This document shows positions 51,787 to 60,440 of a stretch of 64,000 nt of DNA, in pieces. Where the stretch lies: NCBI RefSeq assembly GCF_019492055.1, contig NZ_JAICBX010000001.1:868001-932000 (forward strand), written 5' to 3'. The translations under genes and the position numbers were made by a program. Below the pieces are notes generated by a model. That model had not been told where the DNA came from. It was given only the letters and a program-made list of their open reading frames with translations, and made no database searches. Every line of letters begins with the position of its first letter. Within the stretch, counting starts at the first letter, position 1. Source of the DNA: Flavimaribacter sediminis (GTDB lineage: Bacteria > Pseudomonadota > Alphaproteobacteria > Rhizobiales > Rhizobiaceae).

Positions 51787-52839
51787 TCATCCTCCGGTGA
51801 CGCTCATATGTCTTGCGACTGCGGGCCGGTTGTTCCGGCGGTCTATAATGAAATCGTGTCCCTTGGGTTTGCGGGCGATTGCAGCGTCGATCGCATTGGA
51901 AAGAGACTCATTGCCTTCGGAGTTGCGCAACGGCGCTCGCAAGTCGGCGGCGTCGTCCTGTCCGAGGCACATATACAGCGTTCCGGTGCATGTAATGCGC
52001 ACGCGGTTGCAGCTTTCACAGAAATTGTGGGTCATCGGCGTGATGAAGCCGAGACGGCCGCCGGTTTCGGCGATTTCGACATAACGCGCCGGACCGCCGG
52101 TTTTGTAGGGAATATCGCGCATGTCGAAGGTGTCGGCGAGATTTGCCCTCAGAACAGACAGCGGCAGATAATGATCAGTGCGGTCTTCCTCGATTTCACC
52201 CATCGGCATGGTCTCGATCACGGTCATGTCCATGCCGCTTCCATGCGCCCAACGAATCAGTTCGGGTATTTCCTGATCATTGAAGTCCTTCAGGGCCACG
52301 GTGTTTATCTTGACCTTCAGGCCGGCCTTCCTGGCGCTTTCGAGACCAGCCATCACGCGGTCCAGGTTGCCCCAGCGAGTGATCTGACGAAACTTGTCGG
52401 GATCAAGCGTGTCCAGCGACACATTGATTCGGCGCACGCCGAGATCCGCCAGTTGATCCGCGAACCGGAAGAGTTGAGAGCCGTTGGACGTCAGCGTCAG
52501 TTCGTTCAGCGCGCCGGAGCGCAAGTGGCGCGAAAGCCTCTCGATCAGATGCATAACGTTCTTGCGGACCAGCGGTTCGCCGCCGGTCAGCCGCAGACGG
52601 CGGACGCCCTTTTCAATGAAGACGGTGCAGAGCCGGTCCAGTTCCTCCAGCGAAAGCAGCTCTTTCTTCGGAAGAAAGGTCATGTGTTCCGCCATGCAAT
52701 AGGTGCAGCGGAAATCACAGCGATCGGTCACGGAAACGCGCAGATAGTCGATTGAACGGCCGAACGGATCGATCATCGAGGCGTTGTTCGCCCGATCGTC
52801 TTTCTGCTCCATAGCTTCCTTATCGCGCTGCGGCGTCAT
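51787..52839 (-). CDS. moaA: GTP 3',8-cyclase MoaA
   Basis: The radical-SAM enzyme that begins molybdopterin synthesis by converting GTP to 3',8-cyclo-7,8-dihydro-GTP; 350 residues. The radical-SAM cluster ligands are in '[15 protein letters not shown]' (CxxxCxxC, residues 37-51). The second 4Fe-4S ligands are in '[15 protein letters not shown]' plus a downstream Cys, and the chain ends in the catalytic 'TGG' double-glycine tail. The start ATG has GGAG 6 bases before it; a second ATG nine codons on is an alternative. moaC, moaD and moaE are not in the window. Confidence 0.95.
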   Translation of the reverse strand: MTPQRDKEAMEQKDDRANNASMIDPFGRSIDYLRVSVTDRCDFRCTYCMAEHMTFLPKKELLSLEELDRLCTVFIEKGVRRLRLTGGEPLVRKNVMHLIERLSRHLRSGALNELTLTSNGSQLFRFADQLADLGVRRINVSLDTLDPDKFRQITRWGNLDRVMAGLESARKAGLKVKINTVALKDFNDQEIPELIRWAHGSGMDMTVIETMPMGEIEEDRTDHYLPLSVLRANLADTFDMRDIPYKTGGPARYVEIAETGGRLGFITPMTHNFCESCNRVRITCTGTLYMCLGQDDAADLRAPLRNSEGNESLSNAIDAAIARKPKGHDFIIDRRNNRPAVARHMSVTGG

Positions 52840-53005
52840 CTATGCTCCAAAATGGTCAGGATGAACTTTAAATATTCCCCCAAACCATCTATGTCGCGCC
52901 GGAGGATGTTTTCGTCAAGTCGGCGCTGGCAATTCGTTTCGGGGAAAGGTTTATGCCCGTCGCCGGACAGCGTCAATTCAATCGCCCCGATGACCGGATC
53001 GAATC

Positions 53006-53374
53006 ATGTCAAGGCCAAGCGAGATTAGAGTTTCAAAAGACCGGCGGGTTCTGACCGTGAGTTTCGACAGTGGCGAGGTCTATGCGCTGAGCGCCGAAAT
53101 GTTGCGGGTTCTGTCGCCATCAGCAGAAGTGCAGGGCCATTCTCCCGATCAGCGCGTGACGGTTCCAGGCAAGATCAATGTCGAGATCGTTTCGGTGCAG
53201 CCGGTTGGCAACTATGCCGTCAGGATCGGCTTCGACGACATGCACGACACCGGCATATACACCTGGACCTACCTGCAAGAGCTCGGCAGCGATCATGATC
53301 GCCTGTGGCGGGCCTATCTCGACGAACTCAGCGACAAGGGGATGACCCGCGAGCGGGCCGACAGGCCCCGATAA
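53006..53374 (+). CDS. DUF971 protein (gamma-butyrobetaine hydroxylase-like N-terminal domain)
   Basis: A 122-residue protein with the DUF971 fold, which is also the N-terminal domain of gamma-butyrobetaine hydroxylases. Diagnostic stretches: 'VSFDSGEVYALSAEMLRVLS' (residues 19-38), 'SAEVQGHSP', and 'YAVRIGFDDMHDTGIYTWTY' (residues 71-90). Stand-alone DUF971 genes often lie beside iron-sulfur assembly genes, but not here. It is divergent from moaA across a 166-base gap that I cannot interpret, and convergent with the MarR gene. Confidence 0.87.
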   Translation: MSRPSEIRVSKDRRVLTVSFDSGEVYALSAEMLRVLSPSAEVQGHSPDQRVTVPGKINVEIVSVQPVGNYAVRIGFDDMHDTGIYTWTYLQELGSDHDRLWRAYLDELSDKGMTRERADRPR

Positions 53375-53379
53375 CGACG

Positions 53380-53838
53380 TTAATCGTATGGCTCTTCCAT
53401 ATTCGCGATCATGCGCTTCATGACATCGCCGACGAGGTCGCATTCTTCCGGCGTGCTGGTCGACATCGACATTTCGATGAGCCCGACCTCTATATCCAGT
53501 CCCCTGCGGGCGATTTCCCGCCCCTTGTCGGTGAGATAAAGCCGGAGGACGCGCTTGTCCCCATTGTCCGGCCGGCGCTCGATCAGTCCTCGTTTTTCGA
53601 TCTGCGGCAGCAGCATGCTGATATTGGAGCGTCCGACCAGCAGTTTGTGCGCAAGATCCTGCTGGGAAATCCCCTCGCTGCGATAGATGTTCGCCAGAAT
53701 GTCGAAATGTGGAAGCTTGATGTCCAGCGGCGCGAGTTCCTTGGCAAGACGCTGTTTCACCACATGACAGGCGCGGGCGACGGCGATCCAGTTCCAGAAT
53801 CTCTTATTGTCCCAGGGGAGTGGTTGATTATTGTTCAT
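53380..53838 (-). CDS. MarR-family transcriptional regulator
   Basis: A 152-residue winged-helix regulator. The DNA-binding domain contains 'LPHFDILANIYRSEGISQQD' (residues 42-61), 'LLVGRSNISMLLPQIEKRGL' and the wing 'NGDKRVLRLYLTDKGRE'. It is divergent from the alpha/beta hydrolase gene with only 47 bases between start codons. Two operator-like elements lie there, one reaching its own start codon, so it almost certainly represses itself and the hydrolase. The shorter ATG at 53838 is preferred; an upstream start would make the gene overlap the hydrolase start. Confidence 0.9.
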   Translation of the reverse strand: MNNNQPLPWDNKRFWNWIAVARACHVVKQRLAKELAPLDIKLPHFDILANIYRSEGISQQDLAHKLLVGRSNISMLLPQIEKRGLIERRPDNGDKRVLRLYLTDKGREIARRGLDIEVGLIEMSMSTSTPEECDLVGDVMKRMIANMEEPYD

Positions 53839-53866
53839 GGTTGTACTATATTGTTCATGCTTGAAC
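53833..53866. promoter_or_regulatory. Twin MarR operator-like sites, 20 bp apart
   Basis: GTTCA-TGCT-TGAAC (53853-53866) is a perfect inverted repeat. A second copy, GTTCA-TGGT-TGTAC (53833-53846), has one mismatch. Both lie in the direct repeat ATTGTTCATG, spaced exactly 20 bases, which is two helical turns. They cover the gap between the divergent MarR and hydrolase genes, and the proximal copy overlaps the MarR start codon. They are strong candidates for cooperative MarR dimer binding. Confidence 0.65.
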
Positions 53867-53885
53867 TGTTTTAGAGAATCCGAAT

Positions 53886-54803
53886 ATGACATCTTTCAGT
53901 CAAAAGGTCACCCGGCTTGTCTTTGATATTGCTGGACGAATTTCTCCTGATATGGCGGGCGCCATGGCGTTTCGCCTGTTTAGCCACACACCGTCGAAAG
54001 AGCCTTCCTCCGTCAAGGCCCGCCGGGCGCTTGACGACGCTCGAAGTCGAATGGTGTCTGCAAGCCGAACACAGCTTGTCATTTCGACCGGCTGCGTCAA
54101 TGCGTATCATTTCCGTGGCAGCAATCGCATGCACAGCGCCGAAACCGTGCTTGTTGTCCATGGCTGGGGATCGCGGTCGGAATACATGATCGCCCTGATC
54201 GAGAAAATCAGGGACAGCGGCCGCAATGTCGTTGCTGTCGATCTTCCTGGGCACGGGCGATCGTCAGGGCGCAGCCTGACGATGGCGAGTGCAGTTGAGG
54301 CCATAGACGCGGCCTGGAGGGAATTCGGACCGTTCTCGGCAGTCGTCGGACATTCGTTCGGCGGAGCCGTCGCCCTCAATTCCGCCCGGGGCACGGTTTG
54401 CGGCGTAGCGGCGAGAAAGCCCCGCAAGCTGGTCCTGATTTCGGCGCCAAACAACATCGCGGACGTCTTCGTCCAGTTCGCCGAATGGATCGGGTTGCCG
54501 GAGGCGGCGCGCAACACGTTTTATGGCCGTGTTCAGAAAGTCACGGGCCGTCCGCTGTCGTGTTTCGTCGGAACACGGCTGCTTGCTGCAATGCCCATTC
54601 CCGCGCTTGTCATCCATGCGCCTGACGACAAGGAGGTTTCCTGGAGCGCGGCCGAGGAATTCGTCGCTGCAGGCAGCCATGTCCGTCTGGAAAGGGCCGA
54701 CGGGCTTGGCCACCGCCGTATCCTCAATGCCCCGGAGATTGGTTCGCTGGTCGCGGAATTCATCGATGCGCGCCCGGTCGACCCTCTGCGGGAAGCGGCT
54801 TGA
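53886..54803 (+). CDS. Alpha/beta hydrolase
   Basis: A 305-residue alpha/beta-hydrolase-fold enzyme. The oxyanion region is 'VLVVHGWGSRSEYMIALIEK' (residues 88-107), then 'VVAVDLPGHGRSSG', the nucleophile elbow 'VVGHSFGGAVAL' (Ser near 158), the acid in 'LVIHAPDDKEVSW' and the base His in 'DGLGHRRIL' near residue 276, so the triad is complete. The first 70 residues resemble a lid or membrane-associated helix. It is under the control region shared with the MarR gene, which suggests induction by a toxic or aromatic substrate; that is inference. Confidence 0.86.
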   Translation: MTSFSQKVTRLVFDIAGRISPDMAGAMAFRLFSHTPSKEPSSVKARRALDDARSRMVSASRTQLVISTGCVNAYHFRGSNRMHSAETVLVVHGWGSRSEYMIALIEKIRDSGRNVVAVDLPGHGRSSGRSLTMASAVEAIDAAWREFGPFSAVVGHSFGGAVALNSARGTVCGVAARKPRKLVLISAPNNIADVFVQFAEWIGLPEAARNTFYGRVQKVTGRPLSCFVGTRLLAAMPIPALVIHAPDDKEVSWSAAEEFVAAGSHVRLERADGLGHRRILNAPEIGSLVAEFIDARPVDPLREAA

Positions 54804-54880
54804 GAGAACTCGGCTGTCGCAATACCGTGACGTTCATGTGACAATGCTCCGGGCATTTCAGAATTACGACCGGAGACTGC

Positions 54881-55492
54881 ATGTCGATCATCGAAACCGT
54901 CGGGCAACTGGAAGCGATTTACGGCCTTCCGCAAAAAACCTCTTTGGTCAAAGTCGCCAGCCGGATGACGCCGCACTACGCGCGCATCCTCGAAGCGTCG
55001 CCTTTTTGCGCTCTTGCAACCGTGGGGCCGGAGGGGCTTGATTGCTCGCCCCGCGGCGATCTGAGCGGTTTCGTGCGGATTGGCGATGAAACGACGCTGC
55101 TCCTGCCTGATCGGCGCGGCAATAATCGCATCGATTCGCTGAGGAACATCGTGCGCGATCCGCGCGTGGCGCTGATGTTTCTGGTTCCGGGAAGCGGCAA
55201 CGCGCTCAGGGTGAACGGCAGGGCGCAGATCAGCGTCGAACCGTCATTGCTTGCGAGTTTCGAAGTGCAGGACAAAGCGCCGCGCAGCGTGATCGTCATC
55301 ACCATCGAAGAAATCTACTTCCAGTGCGCGCGCGCGATCGTTCGCTCCAAACTCTGGGACCCCGCGCAACAGGTCGACCCGAAAACACTGCCGAGCGCCG
55401 GAGACATCATTGACTCCATGTCCTCGGGAGAGATCGACGGCAAGGCCTATGACGAGGAATGGCCCGGCCGGGCCGCCAAAACGATGTGGTGA
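54881..55492 (+). CDS. FMN-dependent PPOX-type flavoprotein (MSMEG_1061-like)
   Basis: A 203-residue split-barrel flavoprotein of the pyridoxamine-5'-phosphate-oxidase-like superfamily. The FMN-binding core is 'ASPFCALATVGPEGLDCSPR' (residues 40-59), 'LLPDRRGNNRIDSLRNI' and 'PRVALMFLVPGSGNALRVNG'; the C-terminal 'YFQCARAIVRSKLW' is typical of this subgroup. The ATG follows CGGAG. Enzymes of this group reduce or oxidise small heterocycles; the specific substrate is unknown. It is 77 bases after the hydrolase gene and may be read through from it. Confidence 0.84.
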   Translation: MSIIETVGQLEAIYGLPQKTSLVKVASRMTPHYARILEASPFCALATVGPEGLDCSPRGDLSGFVRIGDETTLLLPDRRGNNRIDSLRNIVRDPRVALMFLVPGSGNALRVNGRAQISVEPSLLASFEVQDKAPRSVIVITIEEIYFQCARAIVRSKLWDPAQQVDPKTLPSAGDIIDSMSSGEIDGKAYDEEWPGRAAKTMW

Positions 55493-55498
55493 TTGTCG

Positions 55499-56560
55499 TC
55501 AGGCTTGCCAATCGACCCAGCGGCCATGGAAATCGGCGCGTCCGAGCCGCGTCGTTCGCGCGCCTGGCCATTCAATCATCTGAAGGAGAGCGCCCGGGCG
55601 CTGATCATCGGCCTCCATGGACACCCAGAAAAGGGGAGAGTCCCGTCCCGCCTGTTGGCCGGCCTTCTCTATGATGGCGTTGCCCTTCATCCTGGCCTCG
55701 TCCGGCAAGTACTGCCAGGCGATGGTATTGAAGACCACGTCGGCGCGTCCGGCGGGGCGCGTGCGAAGACGCTGCTCAAGCCATTCGACGGCGTCGGCTC
55801 GATCCACCACGAAGCGGTTTTTACGTGCGAGTTCAATAGCTGCGTCGAGGCGATCGAGTCGGTCCTGCTGATCGGGCCAGGTATACGACCGCAACCGGAT
55901 GCGGTCGTCTTCCGACCTCAAATCGAAGGGTCTCAAGTCGCAGCCGCGCCTTGCGACGATATCCAGATCGACGGCCGGCGGCAGGCAGCCTTTCCAATCC
56001 GGTTCGAGGTGGACCGGAGATGCCTTCTCTCCGTATTCCACGTCGCCGAAGCGGTAATGGAACCGATCCATGAGCAGATTGAGGCCGGCGCTCGCGCCCA
56101 CTTCCGACAGCCGTATCGGCAAACCGGTTTGCGCCGCGATTCTCAGCAGGGCAGGGTAGATTGCGCTGGACCTGCGAATCTCGTTGGTTTGAGGCGGGCT
56201 GTCCAGGCAGTGGTCGACGAATGCCTGATGTCGCAGGATGGCCTGGGCGACAGTGTCGGCGACAATAGCGGGGTCCGGCATTGGTCCATGCGGCGGATAG
56301 ATGGCCGCAAGGTCGGCGTCGAGGTTGCGAATCACCATCTGGTGAAGTGTTCCGGCCAGTCTCAACGGAATGGAATCGCCACTGCCGGAGATGTCGCCTT
56401 TCCAGGTCGCCAGGCGCTGGCGGACGGGCGTTTCAGGCAGGCCGTATTGGGCGATGCTTCTCAGCAATAGCGCGGTGAACGGCGAGCCCAGTTTCTCGCA
56501 GGACTCGGCCTGGGACAGGAAGACTGCGTTGACCCGCTCAGGCAGTCGGCCCGGCGTCAT
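55499..56560 (-). CDS. DUF2332 protein
   Basis: A 353-residue cytoplasmic protein of the DUF2332 family, recognised by '[20 protein letters not shown]' (residues 149-168), '[20 protein letters not shown]', '[19 protein letters not shown]' and '[12 protein letters not shown]'. The '[10 protein letters not shown]' stretch resembles a nucleotide- or SAM-binding loop, which hints at a methyltransferase-like fold but does not prove it. Its ATG overlaps the fumarase stop by four bases, so the two are coupled; that context is notable for a protein with no known function. Confidence 0.85.
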   Translation of the reverse strand: MTPGRLPERVNAVFLSQAESCEKLGSPFTALLLRSIAQYGLPETPVRQRLATWKGDISGSGDSIPLRLAGTLHQMVIRNLDADLAAIYPPHGPMPDPAIVADTVAQAILRHQAFVDHCLDSPPQTNEIRRSSAIYPALLRIAAQTGLPIRLSEVGASAGLNLLMDRFHYRFGDVEYGEKASPVHLEPDWKGCLPPAVDLDIVARRGCDLRPFDLRSEDDRIRLRSYTWPDQQDRLDRLDAAIELARKNRFVVDRADAVEWLEQRLRTRPAGRADVVFNTIAWQYLPDEARMKGNAIIEKAGQQAGRDSPLFWVSMEADDQRPGALLQMIEWPGARTTRLGRADFHGRWVDWQA

Positions 56561-58176
56561 CCGAGATTGAGCGCCTGGAAAAAATCGTTGCCCTTGTCGT
56601 CGATGACGATGAAGGCCGGGAAATTTTCAACCTCGATCTTCCAGATCGCCTCCATCCCGAGTTCGGGATATTCGACGACGTCGACGCTCTTGATGCAGTC
56701 CTGGGCGAGCCGCGCGGCGGGGCCGCCGATCGATCCGAGGTAAAATCCGCCATGGCGGCCACAGGCGTCGCGCACCGCCTTGGAACGATTGCCCTTGGCG
56801 AGCATGATCATCGATCCACCGAAGGACTGGAACTGGTCCACATAGCTATCCATGCGTCCGGCGGTGGTGGGGCCGAAGGATCCGGATGCGTAGCCGACGG
56901 GGGTCTTCGCGGGGCCGGCATAATAGACCGGGTGATCCTTGAAGTAGCCAGGCATGTCCTCGCCGTTTTCCAGTCTTTCCCGGATTTTCGAATGGGCGAG
57001 ATCACGCGCCACGATGATTGTGCCGCTGAGGGAAAGGCGAGTCTTTATCGGATATTGCGACAGTTCTTTCAGAACCTGGTTCATGGGCCGGTTGAGGTCG
57101 ATGTGCACCACATTGTCGGTCAGGCTGCTTTCGTCGATATCCGGCATATACTTTGCTGGGTTGGTCTCCAGCTCTTCGAGAAATACCCCGTCCCTGGTGA
57201 TTTTTCCCTTGGCTTGCCGATCGGCGGAACACGACACGCCCAAGCCGATCGGCAAAGAGGCGCCGTGGCGGGGCAGGCGGATCACGCGCACGTCATGGCA
57301 GAAATATTTACCGCCAAACTGTGCGCCGACGCCCATTTGCTGCGTCAGCTTGTGAACCTCGGCTTCCATCTCCAGATCGCGGAAAGCGTGTCCGTCCTCC
57401 GAGCCATGCGTCGGCAATCCGTCAAGATATTTTGTCGAAGCGAGCTTGACGGTCTTCAAATTCATTTCGGCGGACGTGCCGCCGATGACGATCGCCAGGT
57501 GATAGGGCGGGCAGGCCGCAGTTCCCAGCGTCAGAATCTTTTCCTTCAGGAATTCGATCAGGCGGTCATGGGTCAATAGCGAAGGCGTGCCCTGGTAAAG
57601 GAAGGTCTTGTTGGCCGAGCCGCCGCCCTTGGCCACGAACAGGAACTTGTAGGCGTCCTCGCCCTCTTCGTAGATATCGATCTGAGCCGGCAGGTTGTTG
57701 CGGGTGTTTTTTTCCTCGAACATGGCGATCGGCGCAAGCTGGGAATAGCGCAGGTTCTTGTGTTCGTAGGCGTCGAGAACACCCTTCGCGAGCGCGGCGT
57801 GGTCGCCGCCTTCGGTCCACACGCGGCGTCCCTTCTTTGCCATGATAATGGCCGTGCCTGTGTCCTGGCACATGGGCAAAACGCCGCCGGCGGCGATGTT
57901 CGCGTTCTTCAGAAGGTCATAAGCCACGAACTTGTCGTTTTCCGTAGCTTCCGGGTCGTTGAGTATCGAGGCAAGCTGCTTGAGGTGCGCCGGACGGAGC
58001 AGGTGATTGATGTCCGCGAAAGCCGCCTCGGCCAGCATGCGAATGCCTTCCTCGGCGACGGACAGTATCTCCTGTCCCTTGAAACTGTCCACGGTGACGA
58101 AGTCGGAGGTCAGTTTACGATAGGGAGTTTCGTCCTTGTCCAGGGGGAACAACTCGGCGGCCGCAATATCTGACAT
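56557..58176 (-). CDS. Fumarate hydratase, class I (iron-sulfur type)
   Basis: A 539-residue homodimeric fumarase that hydrates fumarate to malate in the citric acid cycle. The three cysteine ligands of its 4Fe-4S cluster are visible: Cys103 in '[10 protein letters not shown]', one in '[17 protein letters not shown]', and one in '[15 protein letters not shown]'. Two domains are present: the N-terminal alpha-subunit-like part and the C-terminal part with '[20 protein letters not shown]'. It is of the single-chain FumA/FumB type. It is translationally coupled to the DUF2332 gene. This labile iron-sulfur enzyme often works alongside class II FumC, which is not in the window. Confidence 0.95.
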   Translation of the reverse strand: MSDIAAAELFPLDKDETPYRKLTSDFVTVDSFKGQEILSVAEEGIRMLAEAAFADINHLLRPAHLKQLASILNDPEATENDKFVAYDLLKNANIAAGGVLPMCQDTGTAIIMAKKGRRVWTEGGDHAALAKGVLDAYEHKNLRYSQLAPIAMFEEKNTRNNLPAQIDIYEEGEDAYKFLFVAKGGGSANKTFLYQGTPSLLTHDRLIEFLKEKILTLGTAACPPYHLAIVIGGTSAEMNLKTVKLASTKYLDGLPTHGSEDGHAFRDLEMEAEVHKLTQQMGVGAQFGGKYFCHDVRVIRLPRHGASLPIGLGVSCSADRQAKGKITRDGVFLEELETNPAKYMPDIDESSLTDNVVHIDLNRPMNQVLKELSQYPIKTRLSLSGTIIVARDLAHSKIRERLENGEDMPGYFKDHPVYYAGPAKTPVGYASGSFGPTTAGRMDSYVDQFQSFGGSMIMLAKGNRSKAVRDACGRHGGFYLGSIGGPAARLAQDCIKSVDVVEYPELGMEAIWKIEVENFPAFIVIDDKGNDFFQALNLG

Positions 58177-58284
58177 TCATCCAACCTTTCGCTATTGCCG
58201 GAGCGCAGCAGGGAGGCTCCTTGATCGGTTGGCATCTAATTATTGGGGGCTGGCGGCAACGTCAATTGTAATCGTTCAAAACAA

Positions 58285-58308
58285 AACCGGCCGCTTTCGC
58301 GGCCGGTT
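58285..58308 (-). terminator. Rho-independent terminator after the TPR gene
   Basis: AACCGGCCGC and GCGGCCGGTT form a perfect 10-bp stem with a TTTC loop (GAAA on the minus strand). On the minus strand it is followed by TTTTGTTTT. It lies about 28 bases after the TPR stop codon and separates that gene from fumarase downstream. Confidence 0.85.
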
Positions 58309-58335
58309 GGAAGTTGCTTTTCTGCTCTGGAACCG

Positions 58336-58860
58336 TCAGCTTTCGGTGTCCCGGATGTAGTTCGCGATATGTCCGGAAAGCTGCTGGTATTCGCCGCATT
58401 CGCGGCTGCTGCAGAGCTTCTGGATCGTCGCCAGCTGTTGCAGCGCGCCTGTCAGGTCGCCTTTCTGGAGAAGCGCTTCACCGTAATATTCACGCACGAG
58501 CGTATATTCCGGATCGATCGCCATGGCCTGTCTGTAATATTCCATGCCGACATCGATGCGGCCGAGCTTCCGGTTGGAGAAGCCGAGATAGTTCAGAACG
58601 CGCTTGTCGCTCGCGTCTGCGGTCTGCAGCATCTCGATTGCCTTTTCATACTGGCCGGCGTTTGCGAAATCGCGTCCCTGCTGAAACCGGTACTCCATTT
58701 CATTTTCGGAATTCTTCCTGACGCATTTCTTGGCCGTCTCATCCCAGACATAGCCGGAATTGCAAGTGTTGCCGCTGTTTCCGGCGGAAAACACCGGTGT
58801 AACGGTCATCGTGCCTGCTGTGACGAACAGTGCGGCGCATGTGATTTGAAGTAGCTTCAT
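58336..58860 (-). CDS. Exported tetratricopeptide-repeat protein
   Basis: A 174-residue protein with a signal peptide (MKLLQITCAALFVTAGTMTV, cut near residue 26) and a short cysteine pair (NTCNSGYVW, AKKCVRK). Residues about 55-165 contain three TPR-like helix pairs: 'GQYEKAIEMLQTADASDKRV', 'LGFSNRKLGRIDVGMEYYRQ' and 'YGEALLQKGDLTGALQQLAT'. It probably acts as a periplasmic scaffold. Two further cysteines (LCSSRECGEY) lie near the end. The ATG has AGAGGGAATG just before it. A well-formed promoter with an upstream direct repeat, and a terminator, make it a single-gene unit. Confidence 0.87.
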   Translation of the reverse strand: MKLLQITCAALFVTAGTMTVTPVFSAGNSGNTCNSGYVWDETAKKCVRKNSENEMEYRFQQGRDFANAGQYEKAIEMLQTADASDKRVLNYLGFSNRKLGRIDVGMEYYRQAMAIDPEYTLVREYYGEALLQKGDLTGALQQLATIQKLCSSRECGEYQQLSGHIANYIRDTES

Positions 58861-58921
58861 TTCATTCCCTCTGATGAAGTTGCGTTTCAGCGTTTCAGAT
58901 CGGATGCCAATCCGGGCTTTG

Positions 58922-58967
58922 AGTATAGCAAAACTCAGAATTGACGACATTACTACAACGTTACTAC
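58922..58967 (-). promoter_or_regulatory. Candidate promoter of the TPR gene with 11-bp-spaced direct repeats
   Basis: On the minus strand GTAGTAA occurs twice, starting 11 bases apart (plus-strand 58961-58967 and 58950-58956), directly before a -35-like region, and TATACT (58922-58927) makes a good -10, about 62 bases upstream of the TPR start codon. Eleven-base direct repeats are typical of OmpR/PhoB-family response-regulator sites. Confidence 0.5.
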
Positions 58968-59115
58968 CGATATTGAGATAGGGAGAATGGTATTTTTTCA
59001 AGGCAGGGTAGAAAATTGCAGATCCGGGTTCGATGGCAAGAACCGGAGTGTGCGTCTTCAGTGTTTGTCGTAGCTTGCGACTTGACGCCGATCCATTAAT
59101 TACGAGGACAGGACA

Positions 59116-60204
59116 ATGCTGGACCCGACGACGCCGATGAAAAACAATTCGTCAATCGATCCTAACGACGCCCGCTGGGAGGCGGTCCTGAATCGCGATC
59201 AATCCGCTGATGGACGTTTCGTCTACGCCGTCGTCACCACGGGCGTGTTCTGTCGGCCGTCATGCCCGTCCAGAAAGGGCTTGCGCAAGAATGTGCGGTT
59301 TTACGATGATCCGGCTGAAGCCCGGAAAGACGGGTTTCGTCCATGCAAACGTTGTGATCCGCTTTCCTTGGCTGTTGACGGCAAGCAGGATGCGATCGAG
59401 GCGGCTTGCCGGTTGATTGAAGAGAGCGTTGAAATTCCCGACCTCGACGACCTCGCCAGACAGGCCGGCATGAGCAAGTTTCACTTCCATCGCAAGTTCA
59501 AGGCTGCGACGGGCATTACGCCCAAGGCCTATGCGGCGGCGACTAGGGCCGGGCGGATGCGCGGCAATCTGGCCTCCGGCGCCTCCGTGACCGAGGCGAT
59601 CTATGACGCCGGCTACAACGCGAGCAGTCGCTTCTACGATGAAGCGGCAAACCGGTTGGGCATGCAGCCGCGACAATTCCGCGACGGAGGACGCAACGCC
59701 GAAATACGGTTTGCGGTTGGAGAATGCTCGCTCGGTGCGATACTGGTCGCTGCCACGGAAAAGGGCGTGTGTTCAATCGAGTTCGCCGATGATCCCGAAA
59801 TTCTCGTCGCGCGTCTGCAGGATCGTTTCAGCAAGGCGCGCCTCGTCGGCGCGGACAAGGATTTCGAAGAACTGGTCGCCCGCGTCGTCGGGCATGTCGA
59901 GAGGCCAGAAGGCTCGCTCGATCTTCCGCTGGATATTCGCGGCACGGCCTTTCAGGAAAAAGTCTGGGCAGCGCTCAGAGCAATTCCCGCCGGCGCCACG
60001 GCAAGCTACGCAGACATTGCGGCGACGATTGGCCAACCCGGCGCGCAGCGGGCAGTCGGCGCCGCCTGCCGCTCCAATCCGGTGGCCATGGCGATACCCT
60101 GCCACCGGGTCGTGAGGACCGACGGACGCGTCTCGGGTTATCGGTGGGGAATTGAACGGAAGGAAGCTTTGCTGACCCGGGAACATGCCGTGGCGGCGGA
60201 ATGA
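59116..60204 (+). CDS. ada: Bifunctional DNA repair methyltransferase / transcriptional activator Ada
   Basis: A 362-residue adaptive-response protein. The N-terminal zinc domain has Cys46, Cys50, Cys77 and Cys80 (VFCRPSC, PCKRC), the same spacing as E. coli Ada, where the first cysteine accepts methyl groups from phosphotriesters. An AraC-type HTH follows (AGMSKFHFHRKFKAATGITP, residues 117-136). The C-terminal methyltransferase domain accepts alkyl groups from O6-alkylguanine at Cys329 in 'IPCHRVV'. The ATG follows AGGACA. It is a stand-alone gene; no alkB or alkA lies next to it, though an AlkD-like gene is elsewhere in the window. Confidence 0.95.
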   Translation: MLDPTTPMKNNSSIDPNDARWEAVLNRDQSADGRFVYAVVTTGVFCRPSCPSRKGLRKNVRFYDDPAEARKDGFRPCKRCDPLSLAVDGKQDAIEAACRLIEESVEIPDLDDLARQAGMSKFHFHRKFKAATGITPKAYAAATRAGRMRGNLASGASVTEAIYDAGYNASSRFYDEAANRLGMQPRQFRDGGRNAEIRFAVGECSLGAILVAATEKGVCSIEFADDPEILVARLQDRFSKARLVGADKDFEELVARVVGHVERPEGSLDLPLDIRGTAFQEKVWAALRAIPAGATASYADIAATIGQPGAQRAVGAACRSNPVAMAIPCHRVVRTDGRVSGYRWGIERKEALLTREHAVAAE

Positions 60205-60440
60205 AAGAGTGATTCTCGTGGCCCGGTCTTATCCCGATCCTGACCGCCAGGCGATTGAGTGGTGCTTGAATACCTCAGTTGCAATCAAATTTTCATGAGA
60301 TAGCCCCAATTTTACTATTTTTAACCATGATAATATTGCATGGCATGGCTCGCACACCGTAGCTATGTTTCCGGAGAACGCGGGTGGGAACGCATCTTTC
60401 ATTCACTCGTTCTTGTACGGGATGAACAACGGAGACTGAT

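Noticed and set aside
52840-53005. Molybdenum-cofactor riboswitch before moaA
   Set aside because: The conserved core of that RNA and its stems could not be recognised on the minus strand. A covariance-model search would decide.
60325-60343. CCATG/CATGG inverted repeat before the L,D-transpeptidase gene
   Set aside because: A 5-bp repeat around a 9-base spacer in an AT-rich leader is within chance expectation, with no regulator nearby to suggest it.
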